DNA from: Bacteroidota bacterium
Lineage (GTDB): Bacteria > Bacteroidota > JABWAT01
Assembly (NCBI GenBank): GCA_017303995.1
Contig: JAFLBE010000031.1
Span: forward strand, 1 to 50,348
Direction of reading: 5' to 3'
DNA: 50,348 bases
The notes beneath the pieces were generated by a model. That model saw nothing but the letters and a program-made list of their open reading frames with translations. It was not told the DNA's origin and ran no database searches. Shown here one piece after another: positions 1 to 7,709 of the stretch. How positions within the stretch are numbered: the first letter of the stretch is position 1; the number at the start of each line of letters is the position of its first letter. Made by a program: the position numbers and the translations under genes.

Positions 1-54
1 CTTGGCATCGCCCCAAAATCGCTCAGCCGGATCCGCAAAGAAATGATGGGCTGA
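1..54 (+). CDS. Crp/Fnr-family transcriptional regulator, C-terminal fragment
   Basis: Only the last 17 codons are inside the window, ending in TGA at 52-54. The readable peptide, LGIAPKSLSRIRKE followed by MMG, matches the recognition-helix end of the Crp-type helix-turn-helix in Bacteroidetes-type Crp/Fnr proteins, where an LGI-PESLSRIRK-like string is typical. The effector-binding cupin domain and start lie upstream of the window. The family call rests on this short motif alone. Confidence 0.6.
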   Translation, partial: LGIAPKSLSRIRKEMMG

Positions 55-134
55 CTTTATTTGGTAACAAATGCGGAGCAAATGTCCGCTTTTTTCTCCC
101 GACCTTTGTACTATCATTTTTGAAAGGTTAGGTT

Positions 135-740
135 ATGAAAAAACAACTTGTCAGTTTTGCAGCGTTTATCCTTTGGTCGGTCACCGCTTTTGCCCAGGCC
201 GATTCAACTGAAGGAACGTTCTGGAATCCCATCCCCGCCATGCATGAAGCCAAACAGGCCATCGAGGTTGAATCTCTTTTCCCAATGTTTTTTACGGGCG
301 GATTTCATGCCGGCGTGGGTTACCGGTATGAAAACTTCCGGGTGAGAATCAGTGTGATCAATGGCGGAACCTACGACGCCGAACCCGCCGGCACAAAGAA
401 CTCATCCCCCGACTACAAACGGTATTACAAAACATCGCCGGGCTTCTTCCTGGGCTACTCCGTCTGGCGAACCCTCGAAATTTACGGCTACCTCGAATTG
501 CACACCTTCGAAATCACCCAGAAAAGCACCGGACTCACCCGGGATATTCACAGCACGGATGTCGGTGGTGGAATCAGCTACCAGTTCTTTTTCGGACGTC
601 ATCTGTACCTTCAGCCGGGGTTTCATATTTACCTCAGGGGTGATCACAGTGCCGGATTCAACGGCGAAACCTACAAAATCCCCAACGTTGATCTTGCCCC
701 GGTTATCCGCATTGGATACCGCATTTGGAGCACCTACTGA
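135..740 (+). CDS. Putative outer-membrane beta-barrel protein
   Basis: This 201-residue protein begins with a clear Sec signal peptide (basic MKKQ, hydrophobic stretch, cleavage near FAQA at residues 19-22). The mature part has alternating aromatic and glycine-rich strands (GGFHAGVGYRYENF, YLQPGFHIYLRGDH, PVIRIGYRIW) as in small 8-10 strand outer-membrane barrels, and it ends in an aromatic residue, as such barrels do. No enzymatic motif is visible. It is a single gene downstream of the Crp/Fnr fragment and is probably transcribed alone. The substrate or partner cannot be inferred. It could instead be a periplasmic lipocalin-like protein, but the length and strand pattern favour a barrel. 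Confidence 0.55.
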   Translation: MKKQLVSFAAFILWSVTAFAQADSTEGTFWNPIPAMHEAKQAIEVESLFPMFFTGGFHAGVGYRYENFRVRISVINGGTYDAEPAGTKNSSPDYKRYYKTSPGFFLGYSVWRTLEIYGYLELHTFEITQKSTGLTRDIHSTDVGGGISYQFFFGRHLYLQPGFHIYLRGDHSAGFNGETYKIPNVDLAPVIRIGYRIWSTY

Positions 741-881
741 TTTTTTTTCGCTGAACTTGAAAAGTTAAGCCGAATAAACGATATTTTTATCGGGATATAG
801 CTGCATGTCAATCCGCTGACGGCAACTGCTTTAGTGACTTGAATGGATCGGGAAAATTTGAATCCCGGAGTCTAAAAAACG

Positions 882-1946
882 ATGGAAACTTACTCCAAAA
901 TCAAAATTTATTACTTCACCGGCACGGGAAATTCACAAACCGTCGCCCGGTGGGTTGAAAAAGTCGCCACAGAGAAAAAGATGGACTGCGGTATTATCAA
1001 TATCGCTGACATTGAATCGTTTCCGGTTGAAAATCCTGAGCCCGGCGCCCTTCTGATCTTTGTTTCTCCGGTACACGGATTCAACTATCCGCCGGTGATG
1101 CTGCAGTTTCTTTCCCACTTCCCCAAAGGGAAAAATAAAGTGATTCTGATGAACACCCGGGCGGGCATGCTGATTGGTAAGTGGGTGACGCCGGGATTGA
1201 GCGGAATTGCCTTTTACCTCTCCGCCTTCATCCTGAAAAGCAAAGGTTATTCAATTCAGGGGATGCTTCCGGTGGATTTGCCTTCCAACTGGATGTCGCT
1301 TCATCCCGGACTTAACAAGCCCACCGTCCTTTTTCTTCATGAAAAGATGAAAGCAAAGGTGGCGGCAATTGCCGGAAAGGTGCTTGACGGAAAGAAGTCG
1401 TTCACCGCCCTCCGGGAAATCGTGCAGGATCTGGCAGTTTCACCAATTTCGCTATTGTATTACCTCATTGGCCGGTTTGTTTTAGCCAAAACGTTCTATG
1501 CTTCTGCCGCCTGCAACAATTGCGGTGCCTGCATCAAAAAATGCCCCGTGAAAGCAATCATTTGGGTGGATGAAAAACCGTTCTGGAAACTCACCTGCGA
1601 AAGCTGCATGAGGTGCATGAGCAACTGTCCGCACAAAGCCATTGAAACCGCGCACGGATTTATCATTCTGGTGGCCGTTCTGTTTCATCTGGGCATTTTG
1701 GGACTTCTGAATGCGTTTGGTGCCGATTTCATCACCAGCCTGAATCCGCTTTTCTATGAGCTGATTATTCAGTCCGTTTTGTTCCTGGGACTTCTGGCGA
1801 TTTGTTACCGGGCGATGCATCTGCTCAAGCGGTTCCGTTGGTTTGAAAAAATGCTGGTTTATACGTCGCTGACTCATTATCGTTTCTGGGGAAATAGGTA
1901 CAGGAGTTTGGGGGTTGGGGGGAAGGGGAAAGCTGTTAGCTTTTAG
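882..1946 (+). CDS. EFR1-family ferredoxin with flavodoxin-like domain and membrane tail
   Basis: The 354-residue protein starts with a flavodoxin-like FMN-binding segment (YYFTGTGNSQ, residues 10-19) and a second conserved loop (VSPVHGFNYPP). Two 4Fe-4S ferredoxin motifs follow: CNNCGACIKKCP at about residue 211 and CESCMRCMSNCP at about 239. This flavodoxin plus 2x4Fe-4S layout is that of the EFR1 (ferrodoxin) family. C-terminal to the clusters are two hydrophobic segments (about residues 258-280 and 288-312), which suggests membrane anchoring. A GGAG-like site lies about 11 nt before the ATG. It probably shuttles electrons between a soluble donor and a membrane partner; no partner is encoded nearby. 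The end of the gene runs into G-rich repeat DNA, and the last ten residues may be fortuitous. Confidence 0.75.
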   Translation: METYSKIKIYYFTGTGNSQTVARWVEKVATEKKMDCGIINIADIESFPVENPEPGALLIFVSPVHGFNYPPVMLQFLSHFPKGKNKVILMNTRAGMLIGKWVTPGLSGIAFYLSAFILKSKGYSIQGMLPVDLPSNWMSLHPGLNKPTVLFLHEKMKAKVAAIAGKVLDGKKSFTALREIVQDLAVSPISLLYYLIGRFVLAKTFYASAACNNCGACIKKCPVKAIIWVDEKPFWKLTCESCMRCMSNCPHKAIETAHGFIILVAVLFHLGILGLLNAFGADFITSLNPLFYELIIQSVLFLGLLAICYRAMHLLKRFRWFEKMLVYTSLTHYRFWGNRYRSLGVGGKGKAVSF

Positions 1947-2141
1947 GTAAATGCCAAATTAGTTGTTGGAAATTTATTGATTCCCCTCCTTCCCAAGGAG
2001 AGCCAGCCCCGAACGCTTTCGGGGGGTGCCGAAGGCGGGGTGGTTTGGTATTTCACCAATTTCCGGTCATTCAACAAACAGCAAATTTCATTCCCTTCGG
2101 GGAGGTACTTTTCACGGGCGAAAAGTACCCAAAAGCCCTGA

Positions 2142-2278
2142 CCGCCGCTTTCCATCTTTGGCTTATGACTGCGTTTCATATCGGAACCCGGCGAACTCAT
2201 CAGGCTTCGCCTGACTCAAACACGCCGGCTTCTTACCGATATTGCACTTGTCATTGGCGCCGATGGAAAGAATGGCGG
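2142..2278 (-). repeat. 137 bp nested fold-back repeat, copy A (reverse)
   Basis: Reverse-oriented copy of the family seen at 11386, 11689, 14682, 14983 and 15307. It is bounded by imperfect terminal inverted repeats (CCGCCGCTTTCCATC ... GATGGAAAGAATGGCGG). Nested stems inside are GTCAT/ATGAC, ATATCGG/CCGATAT, CCGGCG/CGCCGG and an apical TCAGGC-TTC-GCCTGA hairpin. It is followed on its own 3' side by a GGTACTTTT/AAAAGTACC hairpin (2104-2129). Confidence 0.85.
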
Positions 2279-2422
2279 TAAAATGTGGAATGACTTTTTT
2301 CTAGTCAAGCATTTTTTTCGTCTTTCTGCCAGAATCAGGGCAGGTTCCGAAATATGTTTGCATTTTTCCTCGCTCCAGAGGAGCGACCTCTTGGTAGAAA
2401 AAATAGAATTCCAAAACCCAAA

Positions 2423-2470
2423 CCGCCCGGCAAAAAAATTTGAATTCTGGCAGAATCTTTTTCCGGGCGG
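2423..2470. repeat. CCGC-ended stem-loop (CCGCCCGG / CCGGGCGG)
   Basis: A perfect 8 bp inverted repeat encloses a 32 nt loop that itself contains GAATTC-TGGCA-GAATC. It belongs with the elements at 2499-2546, 11122-11168 and 11198-11245, which have the same length and layout but different, self-complementary stem sequences. Confidence 0.65.
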
Positions 2471-2498
2471 AACAGGTACAAATGCAATGTTACTCCTT

Positions 2499-2546
2499 CC
2501 GCACGGAATCTGGGAATCGAAATTAAAAAAATTTGTGGCCGTGCGG
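2499..2546. repeat. CCGC-ended stem-loop (CCGCACGG / CCGTGCGG)
   Basis: Perfect 8 bp inverted repeat with a 32 nt AT-rich loop, lying 28 bp after a sister element. The stem differs from its neighbour at one position and the opposite arm carries the matching change, so pairing is preserved. Confidence 0.65.
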
Positions 2547-2972
2547 TTTTTGCAATGATGATCCTTACCCCGGGTTTTGTAAATCCGGCGACTGACGGAG
2601 ACACCCGGGGCTACCAACATGTCACCCTTTTAACCCGCGACCAATGGTCTTGGGCGCTGGGGTGAGGACTTGCATTTCTGCCAGAATCAGGGCAGGTGCG
2701 GCTGCGAAGGTTCGTGCGTTCCGGAAAGTGACCGAAAGACCCGATCTGTAAAGGGATTAAAACGAACTTTATCCGGTCAGTTTCCGCGGCAAGCGGGACT
2801 TTTGAAACCGCAGGTTTCAAAGGCAAGGAACCTTTGCGTTTGGATTCTGGCGAGCTTTTTCCCCCCTTTTTCCAGAAAAAGGGGGCCGTCGGAGACAAAG
2901 AAATTTTGGTTTTAAAATGAGTTCAGGTAGGACGGAAATGACAAAAGAACTTCAAAAACAACAGAGAACAAC

Positions 2973-3818
2973 ATGAAATCACTTTCAAAAACATCAAAAA
3001 CATGGGTATTCATCATGTCTATCTTCATTCTGAACGCCTGCAGTTCTGCAGAAAAAACAGCTCAGTCGAAACTTGCTGAAGAATTTGCGAGTCAGCCTCT
3101 TCAGCCTGAAACGATTCTGACTTTGGAAGACATTGCCCATCTTCCGAAGCCGGTACAAGCTTATCTGACTTACACGGGGGCCATCGGGAAGGCGATTCCC
3201 CAGAATGTGCGGATTGAGTTTGAGGCGGACATGTTCAATAAACCCGGTGATTCCCCCATGAAAGCCACGTCTACCCAGACCAACTTTTTTGGCAGTTTCA
3301 GCCGGATTTTCCTGATGAAAGCCAGTAAAATGGGACTTCCCTTTCAGGCCAGGCATATTTACAGCAATCAGCAGGCGACTTTTATTGTCCGGGTGGCAAG
3401 TCTGTTCAATGTGGTGGATATCAGCGGAGAGGAACTCACCCGGGCTGAAACGGTGACGGTTCTGAATGATCTCTGTCTGTTTGTTCCGGGCATTCTGGTC
3501 GATAAACGGTTCACCTGGCGGGAAATTGATTCGTTAACCACAGAAATCTCGCTGACCAACGGCGCTTATTCAGTTTCTGCCCTGCTTTTCTTTAACACCA
3601 AAGGCGAACTGATCAGCTTTGTTTCGGACGACCGCTCTGCCCTGCAGGATGACGGTTCCCTGAAAAAAGCCCGGTGGACAACTCCGGTCGGTAACTATAA
3701 AGACATCGACGGCAGAAAAATCCCCACCTACGGCGAAGCCATCTGGAACTACCCGGAAGGCGACTTCACCTACGGCAAATTCAAACTGAAATCCATTGTG
3801 TATAATATAAGTAAATAG
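2973..3818 (+). CDS. DUF6544/DUF6920-like lipoprotein
   Basis: The 281-residue protein has a lipoprotein signal: basic start, hydrophobic IMSIFIL, and lipobox LNACSS with the lipidated cysteine at about residue 23. The mature part opens with LPKPVQAYLTYTGAIG, then SFSRIFLMKASKMGLPFQARHIY, and a C-terminal stretch of WTTPVGNYKDIDGRKIPTYGEA type. This series of motifs is what I recall from the DUF6544 (formerly DUF6920) family, whose biochemical role is unknown. The fold probably carries lipophilic cargo, but that is inference. The protein should sit in the periplasm anchored to a membrane. It stands alone between repeat-rich DNA and the AT-rich island. Confidence 0.6.
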   Translation: MKSLSKTSKTWVFIMSIFILNACSSAEKTAQSKLAEEFASQPLQPETILTLEDIAHLPKPVQAYLTYTGAIGKAIPQNVRIEFEADMFNKPGDSPMKATSTQTNFFGSFSRIFLMKASKMGLPFQARHIYSNQQATFIVRVASLFNVVDISGEELTRAETVTVLNDLCLFVPGILVDKRFTWREIDSLTTEISLTNGAYSVSALLFFNTKGELISFVSDDRSALQDDGSLKKARWTTPVGNYKDIDGRKIPTYGEAIWNYPEGDFTYGKFKLKSIVYNISK

Positions 3819-4372
3819 CTGACGTTTTCTGGTTTCCCTTGGCTGTCATCCCAAATGGCTGTCACCCCCGCGTCGAAGATCCGGCAACCGACGGAGAGGC
3901 GGGGGTCCATCCCTCCGGCATTCCCCCATCTTCCACCAGTGGTTCCCACATCGAAAGACCAACGAAGGAACGATATACAAAGACCAGTCCCAGGTAAACC
4001 AAAAGTGGAAGGCACCTATAAAAACCTCAACAATGTCATCCTCAACTTGATTGGGGATCCATTATAAGGAAAAGAAAAAGGTTTTTAGAGGTGCCCCAAG
4101 CTGAGTCTGGTCTGCATTTCCACACCCAATTGCCCTAAAATAATTGCCTTTCACATAAAATATAGATGAAAACATGTATTTGAATTGACAATAAAATTGC
4201 AAATCTTACAGAATTAAGAAAGGTTGATTCTGGATGGGAATAAGATTACATTTAAGGTATGGACTAAAATATAACTCGAACACGACAAATAAAACACTTT
4301 CTGGTTTTATAAGTTAAATTATGATTTACAAATAGATGAGTAGCAATTTTACCAACGTTAAAAACACGAAAA
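3819..4372. other. Intergenic junction: hairpin repeat, then entry into AT-rich island
   Basis: No gene seen. The left half is GC-richer and holds a CCCCCGC ... GCGGGGG stem-loop (3865-3905) around GTCGAAGATCCGGCAACCGA, a module that recurs inverted at 15222-15258. From about 4040-4080 the composition turns AT-rich and stays so to about 10190. I found no obvious direct repeat or attachment site that would mark an integration boundary. Confidence 0.6.
3865..3905. repeat. CCCCCGC/GCGGGGG stem-loop
   Basis: Perfect 7 bp inverted repeat. The interior sequence (CGAAGATCCGGCAACCGACGG) reappears in reverse complement at 15222-15258, where the stem is CCCGC/GCGGG. Related stems CCCCCGT/ACGGGGG occur at 11602-11642 and 14897-14937. 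Confidence 0.6.
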
Positions 4373-5119
4373 ATGCCAATTATAAGTGAATCAAAATCAT
4401 TTCAAACTTTTAGAAGTGAAATTCAATATCTAAAACAACACTTACAAGTGATTGATGCTAGCTTGTCAAATTCAGGACGATGGTTGGCAAAGTATAAAAC
4501 TAAATCAGACAAGATTACAAAAGCACTTGGAACTGTCGCAAAAAAATACGACACTTTAAACCATCCAGTTTCAGATTTTATTAGGATTTTTAATTATACT
4601 CGTTCTAAAAATGCTGAGTTTTCGATAATTGAGTTATACAATGCATTTTCTGTGTATATGAAAAGCATTTTAACAGAAATGTATAAGCACAACCCAATTC
4701 AAATCGTTGGAAAGGCGATTGGTAATCCAAATTTCACATATGTTGAACTGGTGAAATTTGGTAGTTTTCAAAAGGTAGAAGAGGAAATGATTTCAAAAGT
4801 TTTCAGGAAGCTTGAGGATGAAAAAAGCACAACCAAGTTGTTGGAGAAAATATTAAATCACACAGACATAATCCTTCCTAGCTTATTGAAAACAAATGCT
4901 TTAATGTATTTGGAGATGAGACATTTGTTTATACACAATAACGGGAAAGCGGACGAACAATTTGTAAAAGAATATGGTAGCCTCATATCCGTTAAAGCAA
5001 ACGCAAAATTACCAACTAATTTTGACACTGTAAGTAATGCAATTCAATCTGTTTTCAATCTCATTGAATTTATTGACAAAGAATTGGTAAATAAAAAATT
5101 AGTAGACAAAAGACATTAA
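4373..5119 (+). CDS. HEPN-like protein, putative RNase or defence accessory
   Basis: A 248-residue, lysine- and asparagine-rich, all-helical-looking protein. Residues 183-188 read RHLFIH, an R-x4-H motif in the context EMRHLFIHNNGKAD, which resembles the catalytic motif of HEPN-domain ribonucleases (such as the RiboL-PSP/MAE_28990-like proteins). The N-terminal half (residues 10-60) is charged and probably coiled coil. It is the first gene of the AT-rich island, 287 nt before the methyltransferase and on the same strand, so it could be a companion, toxin or regulator of that operon, or an independent gene. No convincing ribosome-binding site precedes the ATG. The HEPN call is by motif only; a catalytically inert HEPN is possible. 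Confidence 0.5.
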   Translation: MPIISESKSFQTFRSEIQYLKQHLQVIDASLSNSGRWLAKYKTKSDKITKALGTVAKKYDTLNHPVSDFIRIFNYTRSKNAEFSIIELYNAFSVYMKSILTEMYKHNPIQIVGKAIGNPNFTYVELVKFGSFQKVEEEMISKVFRKLEDEKSTTKLLEKILNHTDIILPSLLKTNALMYLEMRHLFIHNNGKADEQFVKEYGSLISVKANAKLPTNFDTVSNAIQSVFNLIEFIDKELVNKKLVDKRH

Positions 5120-5406
5120 AAAAAAACTGGAAGACTATATTTATTGGGTTTGGGACAAACGTTAAATATTAATCATATTTGTTGTTTTCAGACCGTTACA
5201 TACTTTTAAAGTCTAAAATTGCTGAACTCGAAGCGTATTTAGAAACTCATTTTTACATCAGAAATAAACTTGTTTAAAATCAATCGGCATAAATAGAAAA
5301 TTTTCAAAATAATTTTTAAATCTTAAAAATTAAAAAAAACAAAAATAAATGCAATTCCACAACATCTGAAACCAATGTAGTTTGCGGTTTGTTTTACGAG
5401 GTTTAA

Positions 5407-6702
5407 ATGCTCGCGTTTCAGCAACCAGGAAGTATGGAATTTTTACACAGCGATATTGGGTCAGCAAAAGACAATTCAAAAAGCCCAATACATAATTGGT
5501 ATAAGTTCACTGCAGGCTATTCTCACCGTTTTGTTGATGAAATTATTCTTTTGGAGAATCTCAAAAGAAAAAAAAATTCTCAAATTTTTGACCCATTTGC
5601 AGGTTGTGGAACAACACTTGTTTCCAGTCAAAAAGTTGGCATTTCTGCTGTTGGAAATGAGGCACAAGAATTTATGTATGATGTTATCAGAGCAAAGTTG
5701 AATTGGAAACTTGAAGGCTCAGAAGTTAAAAATTATTTACAGTTCATCAAAGAGGAAATGACTGAAGGGGTTGCAGACTTTGACAAGGAAAATACACCTC
5801 ACAAACTATTAAAGACACTTTACACAGAGCAAACACTTTCAAAACTATATTTGATAAAGAAATCAATTTTATCAATAAGTTCATTGAAATATAAATTGTT
5901 TTTTAAGTTGGCATTGAGTCAAACACTTCACAAAGTTTCCATTCATCCTATCGCAGTTCCATATATTTCAAGAAACAAAACCCTTACTCACACAGACGAG
6001 CCATGGGAATTTTTTGAAAGTATAACAAGGCAAATGTTCACTGATACAATAGAGCATTTTGATAAGAAAAAAACTTCGAAAATTTTTTTACATGATTCAA
6101 GAATCCCAAATAAACGAATTGAAGATGGTGAATGCAACATGTGCATTACTTCTCCACCATATTTAAATAATCTTGATTATGGTGAAGTTTCAAAGGTACA
6201 CACGCACTTTTTTGAAATCACAGATAACTGGAATGATATTACTCAAAAAGTAAGACATAAACTTGTAACAGGTGCTACAACTCATTATAGTGATTCAGAA
6301 TTTTTAATTGACGAATTTAGAAAATCAGAATTCTATTTATCAAATAAAATCATTGCTGAAGAACTAATTGCCACTTCAATTACAATTAAAAGTGCAGCAG
6401 AACAAAAATCTGGAAAAAAAAGTTTTGATATTCTGACTCTTCTTTATTTTCAAGACATGTTTGATGTACTGAATGAAATTCGCAGAGTAGTTAGGAGTAG
6501 AAATAATGCATATTTAATTTTAGGAGATTCAGCACCTTATGGTATTTATGTTCCGACAACAGAAATTCTTGGAAGAATTTCGCAAAACATAGGTTTCAGT
6601 TCTTTCAACATTCACAAGATAAGAACAAGGGGAACGAAGTGGAAGACATTAAAACACCGTCATAGTCTTGAATTATCGGAAAATGTTTTAGTATTAAAAT
6701 GA
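5407..6702 (+). CDS. DNA methyltransferase (N6-adenine or N4-cytosine type)
   Basis: 431 residues. Motif I, the SAM-binding loop, is IFDPFAGCGTTL at residues 60-71. The catalytic motif IV, TSPPYLNNLDY, starts at residue 248. The N-terminal SPIHNWYKFTAGYSHRFVDEII is typical of a stand-alone family of DNA methylases with this layout. About 180 residues separate motifs I and IV and could hold target recognition, an alpha-class-like order, although SPPY is commoner in beta-class enzymes. A GAGG lies 6 nt before the ATG at 5407. The next gene overlaps its stop by 4 nt (ATGA). In the operon it probably marks self DNA, or it may modify DNA as a regulatory signal. No restriction endonuclease is recognisable next to it. 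Confidence 0.8.
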   Translation: MLAFQQPGSMEFLHSDIGSAKDNSKSPIHNWYKFTAGYSHRFVDEIILLENLKRKKNSQIFDPFAGCGTTLVSSQKVGISAVGNEAQEFMYDVIRAKLNWKLEGSEVKNYLQFIKEEMTEGVADFDKENTPHKLLKTLYTEQTLSKLYLIKKSILSISSLKYKLFFKLALSQTLHKVSIHPIAVPYISRNKTLTHTDEPWEFFESITRQMFTDTIEHFDKKKTSKIFLHDSRIPNKRIEDGECNMCITSPPYLNNLDYGEVSKVHTHFFEITDNWNDITQKVRHKLVTGATTHYSDSEFLIDEFRKSEFYLSNKIIAEELIATSITIKSAAEQKSGKKSFDILTLLYFQDMFDVLNEIRRVVRSRNNAYLILGDSAPYGIYVPTTEILGRISQNIGFSSFNIHKIRTRGTKWKTLKHRHSLELSENVLVLK

Positions 6703-7709
6703 TTAAGTATATTGACCTTAATAAATCAAGGGAATTTGCACTTCCATTTTTTAATGAGGAACAGGCTAAACTATATTCTTCTTTAGAAAAGGGTTGGAGT
6801 TTTTCTTATGTTTATCATTTTACTGAAATAAAAAATGTTTTCATTGCATTAAAAAATATCCCTTATCAGGGTAAAGACGATTTTACTAGAAAAGCAATTA
6901 ATTCAGGACTACCCTTTGTAAAGACTCCGTGGGATAGCAGAAGAATTTTAGAACAGCTAAATGCACTGATAAATTTTGAACTAATAACAAAGTATTACCA
7001 GATTGAAAGTAATTATTTTATTGAAGATGAATACACAAACAATTTAACAAAGAAGGACATCGAATTATTTTCAAATATTTATCACGAGTATTTTCGATTT
7101 AAAGAAATTCACTCTTGGTTATTAAATCCATTTCAATCTGACCATGCGGGATTTTTAAATCAAGTCACGGCAACCAATTTATCAAAATCTTCAATACCTA
7201 TTTTCCCCTTTTTTATCGAAAACCGGTTCAATGATGCTTTCATTTTTTCATTAACTGACAATACAGATATTTTTAGAATTCCAACCGAAAAATACAATAA
7301 AAATGGTGGACTTATGAGATTTTGGGATGTGTATGTAAAATGGGGTCAAGAATTAAAGTTACTTGAAAAATTTAATCTAAAAAATCTTGATTTTGAACTT
7401 TCAAACAATTTAAAATCACTTTCTTGTGTATACTATGTCAATCAGGAAAAGCCTAAATTTAAATTACTTGATTTTATCAAATCAGAATACAAGGGGAAAC
7501 ATATTCATATCCCAAACTTAGTTTTTAAAATTGCAATTAAAAACAGGTACAGAATAAACGATATAAAAGACTTAATTATACAGCAAGCCTTGGAGGACAA
7601 TAGTTCGTTTAGTCTACAAAGAACTTCAGAGATTTTTATCAGGAACACCGAAATCAATTTTGTGCCAAAATTCAATGATTCATACATTTCACATTTACTA
7701 TTACAATGA
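6699..7709 (+). CDS. Unrecognised protein of the methyltransferase-ATPase-PIN operon
   Basis: 336 residues, rich in Phe, Asn, Lys and Ile, with no signal peptide, membrane segment or cysteine cluster. I do not recognise the family. A stretch around residues 75-130 (TPWDSRRILEQLNALINFELITKYYQI) looks like a winged-helix segment, as in DNA-binding or adaptor subunits. The C-terminal part is also helix-rich. It overlaps the methyltransferase stop by 4 nt and the ATPase start by 4 nt, so it is translationally coupled to both and very likely a structural part of the same system. It could be a specificity subunit or a divergent nuclease; I see no catalytic triad that I would defend. Confidence 0.6.
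   Translation: MIKYIDLNKSREFALPFFNEEQAKLYSSLEKGWSFSYVYHFTEIKNVFIALKNIPYQGKDDFTRKAINSGLPFVKTPWDSRRILEQLNALINFELITKYYQIESNYFIEDEYTNNLTKKDIELFSNIYHEYFRFKEIHSWLLNPFQSDHAGFLNQVTATNLSKSSIPIFPFFIENRFNDAFIFSLTDNTDIFRIPTEKYNKNGGLMRFWDVYVKWGQELKLLEKFNLKNLDFELSNNLKSLSCVYYVNQEKPKFKLLDFIKSEYKGKHIHIPNLVFKIAIKNRYRINDIKDLIIQQALEDNSSFSLQRTSEIFIRNTEINFVPKFNDSYISHLLLQ

Larger units (their letters stand above)
1947..2972. repeat. 1 kb gene-free block of mixed intergenic hairpin repeats
   Basis: No credible gene lies here. The block is a mosaic of inverted repeats also found elsewhere in the window: a CCCCTCC/GGGGTGG-type stem at about 1984-2042 (relative at 14240-14298), a GGTAC hairpin (2104-2129), the 137 bp fold-back core in reverse orientation (2142-2278), CTGCC-GGCAG hairpins (2326-2343 and 2678-2695), a GCTCC-GGAGC mini-hairpin (2372-2384), and CCGC-ended stem-loops (2423-2470 and 2499-2546). 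The block continues with a CCCCGGG-CCCGGGG pair (about 2565-2607). The translations of this region are low-complexity Arg/Ser/Pro-rich shadows of the repeats. Confidence 0.8.

Noticed and set aside
2045-2281. Protein-coding gene ending in HWRRWKEWR
   Set aside because: It reads through fold-back repeat copy A, has no ribosome-binding site or fold, and recurs wherever the repeat does.
5407-6702. Ordinary type II restriction-modification pair
   Set aside because: No restriction endonuclease is recognisable; the neighbours are an unknown protein, an AAA+ ATPase and a PIN nuclease.
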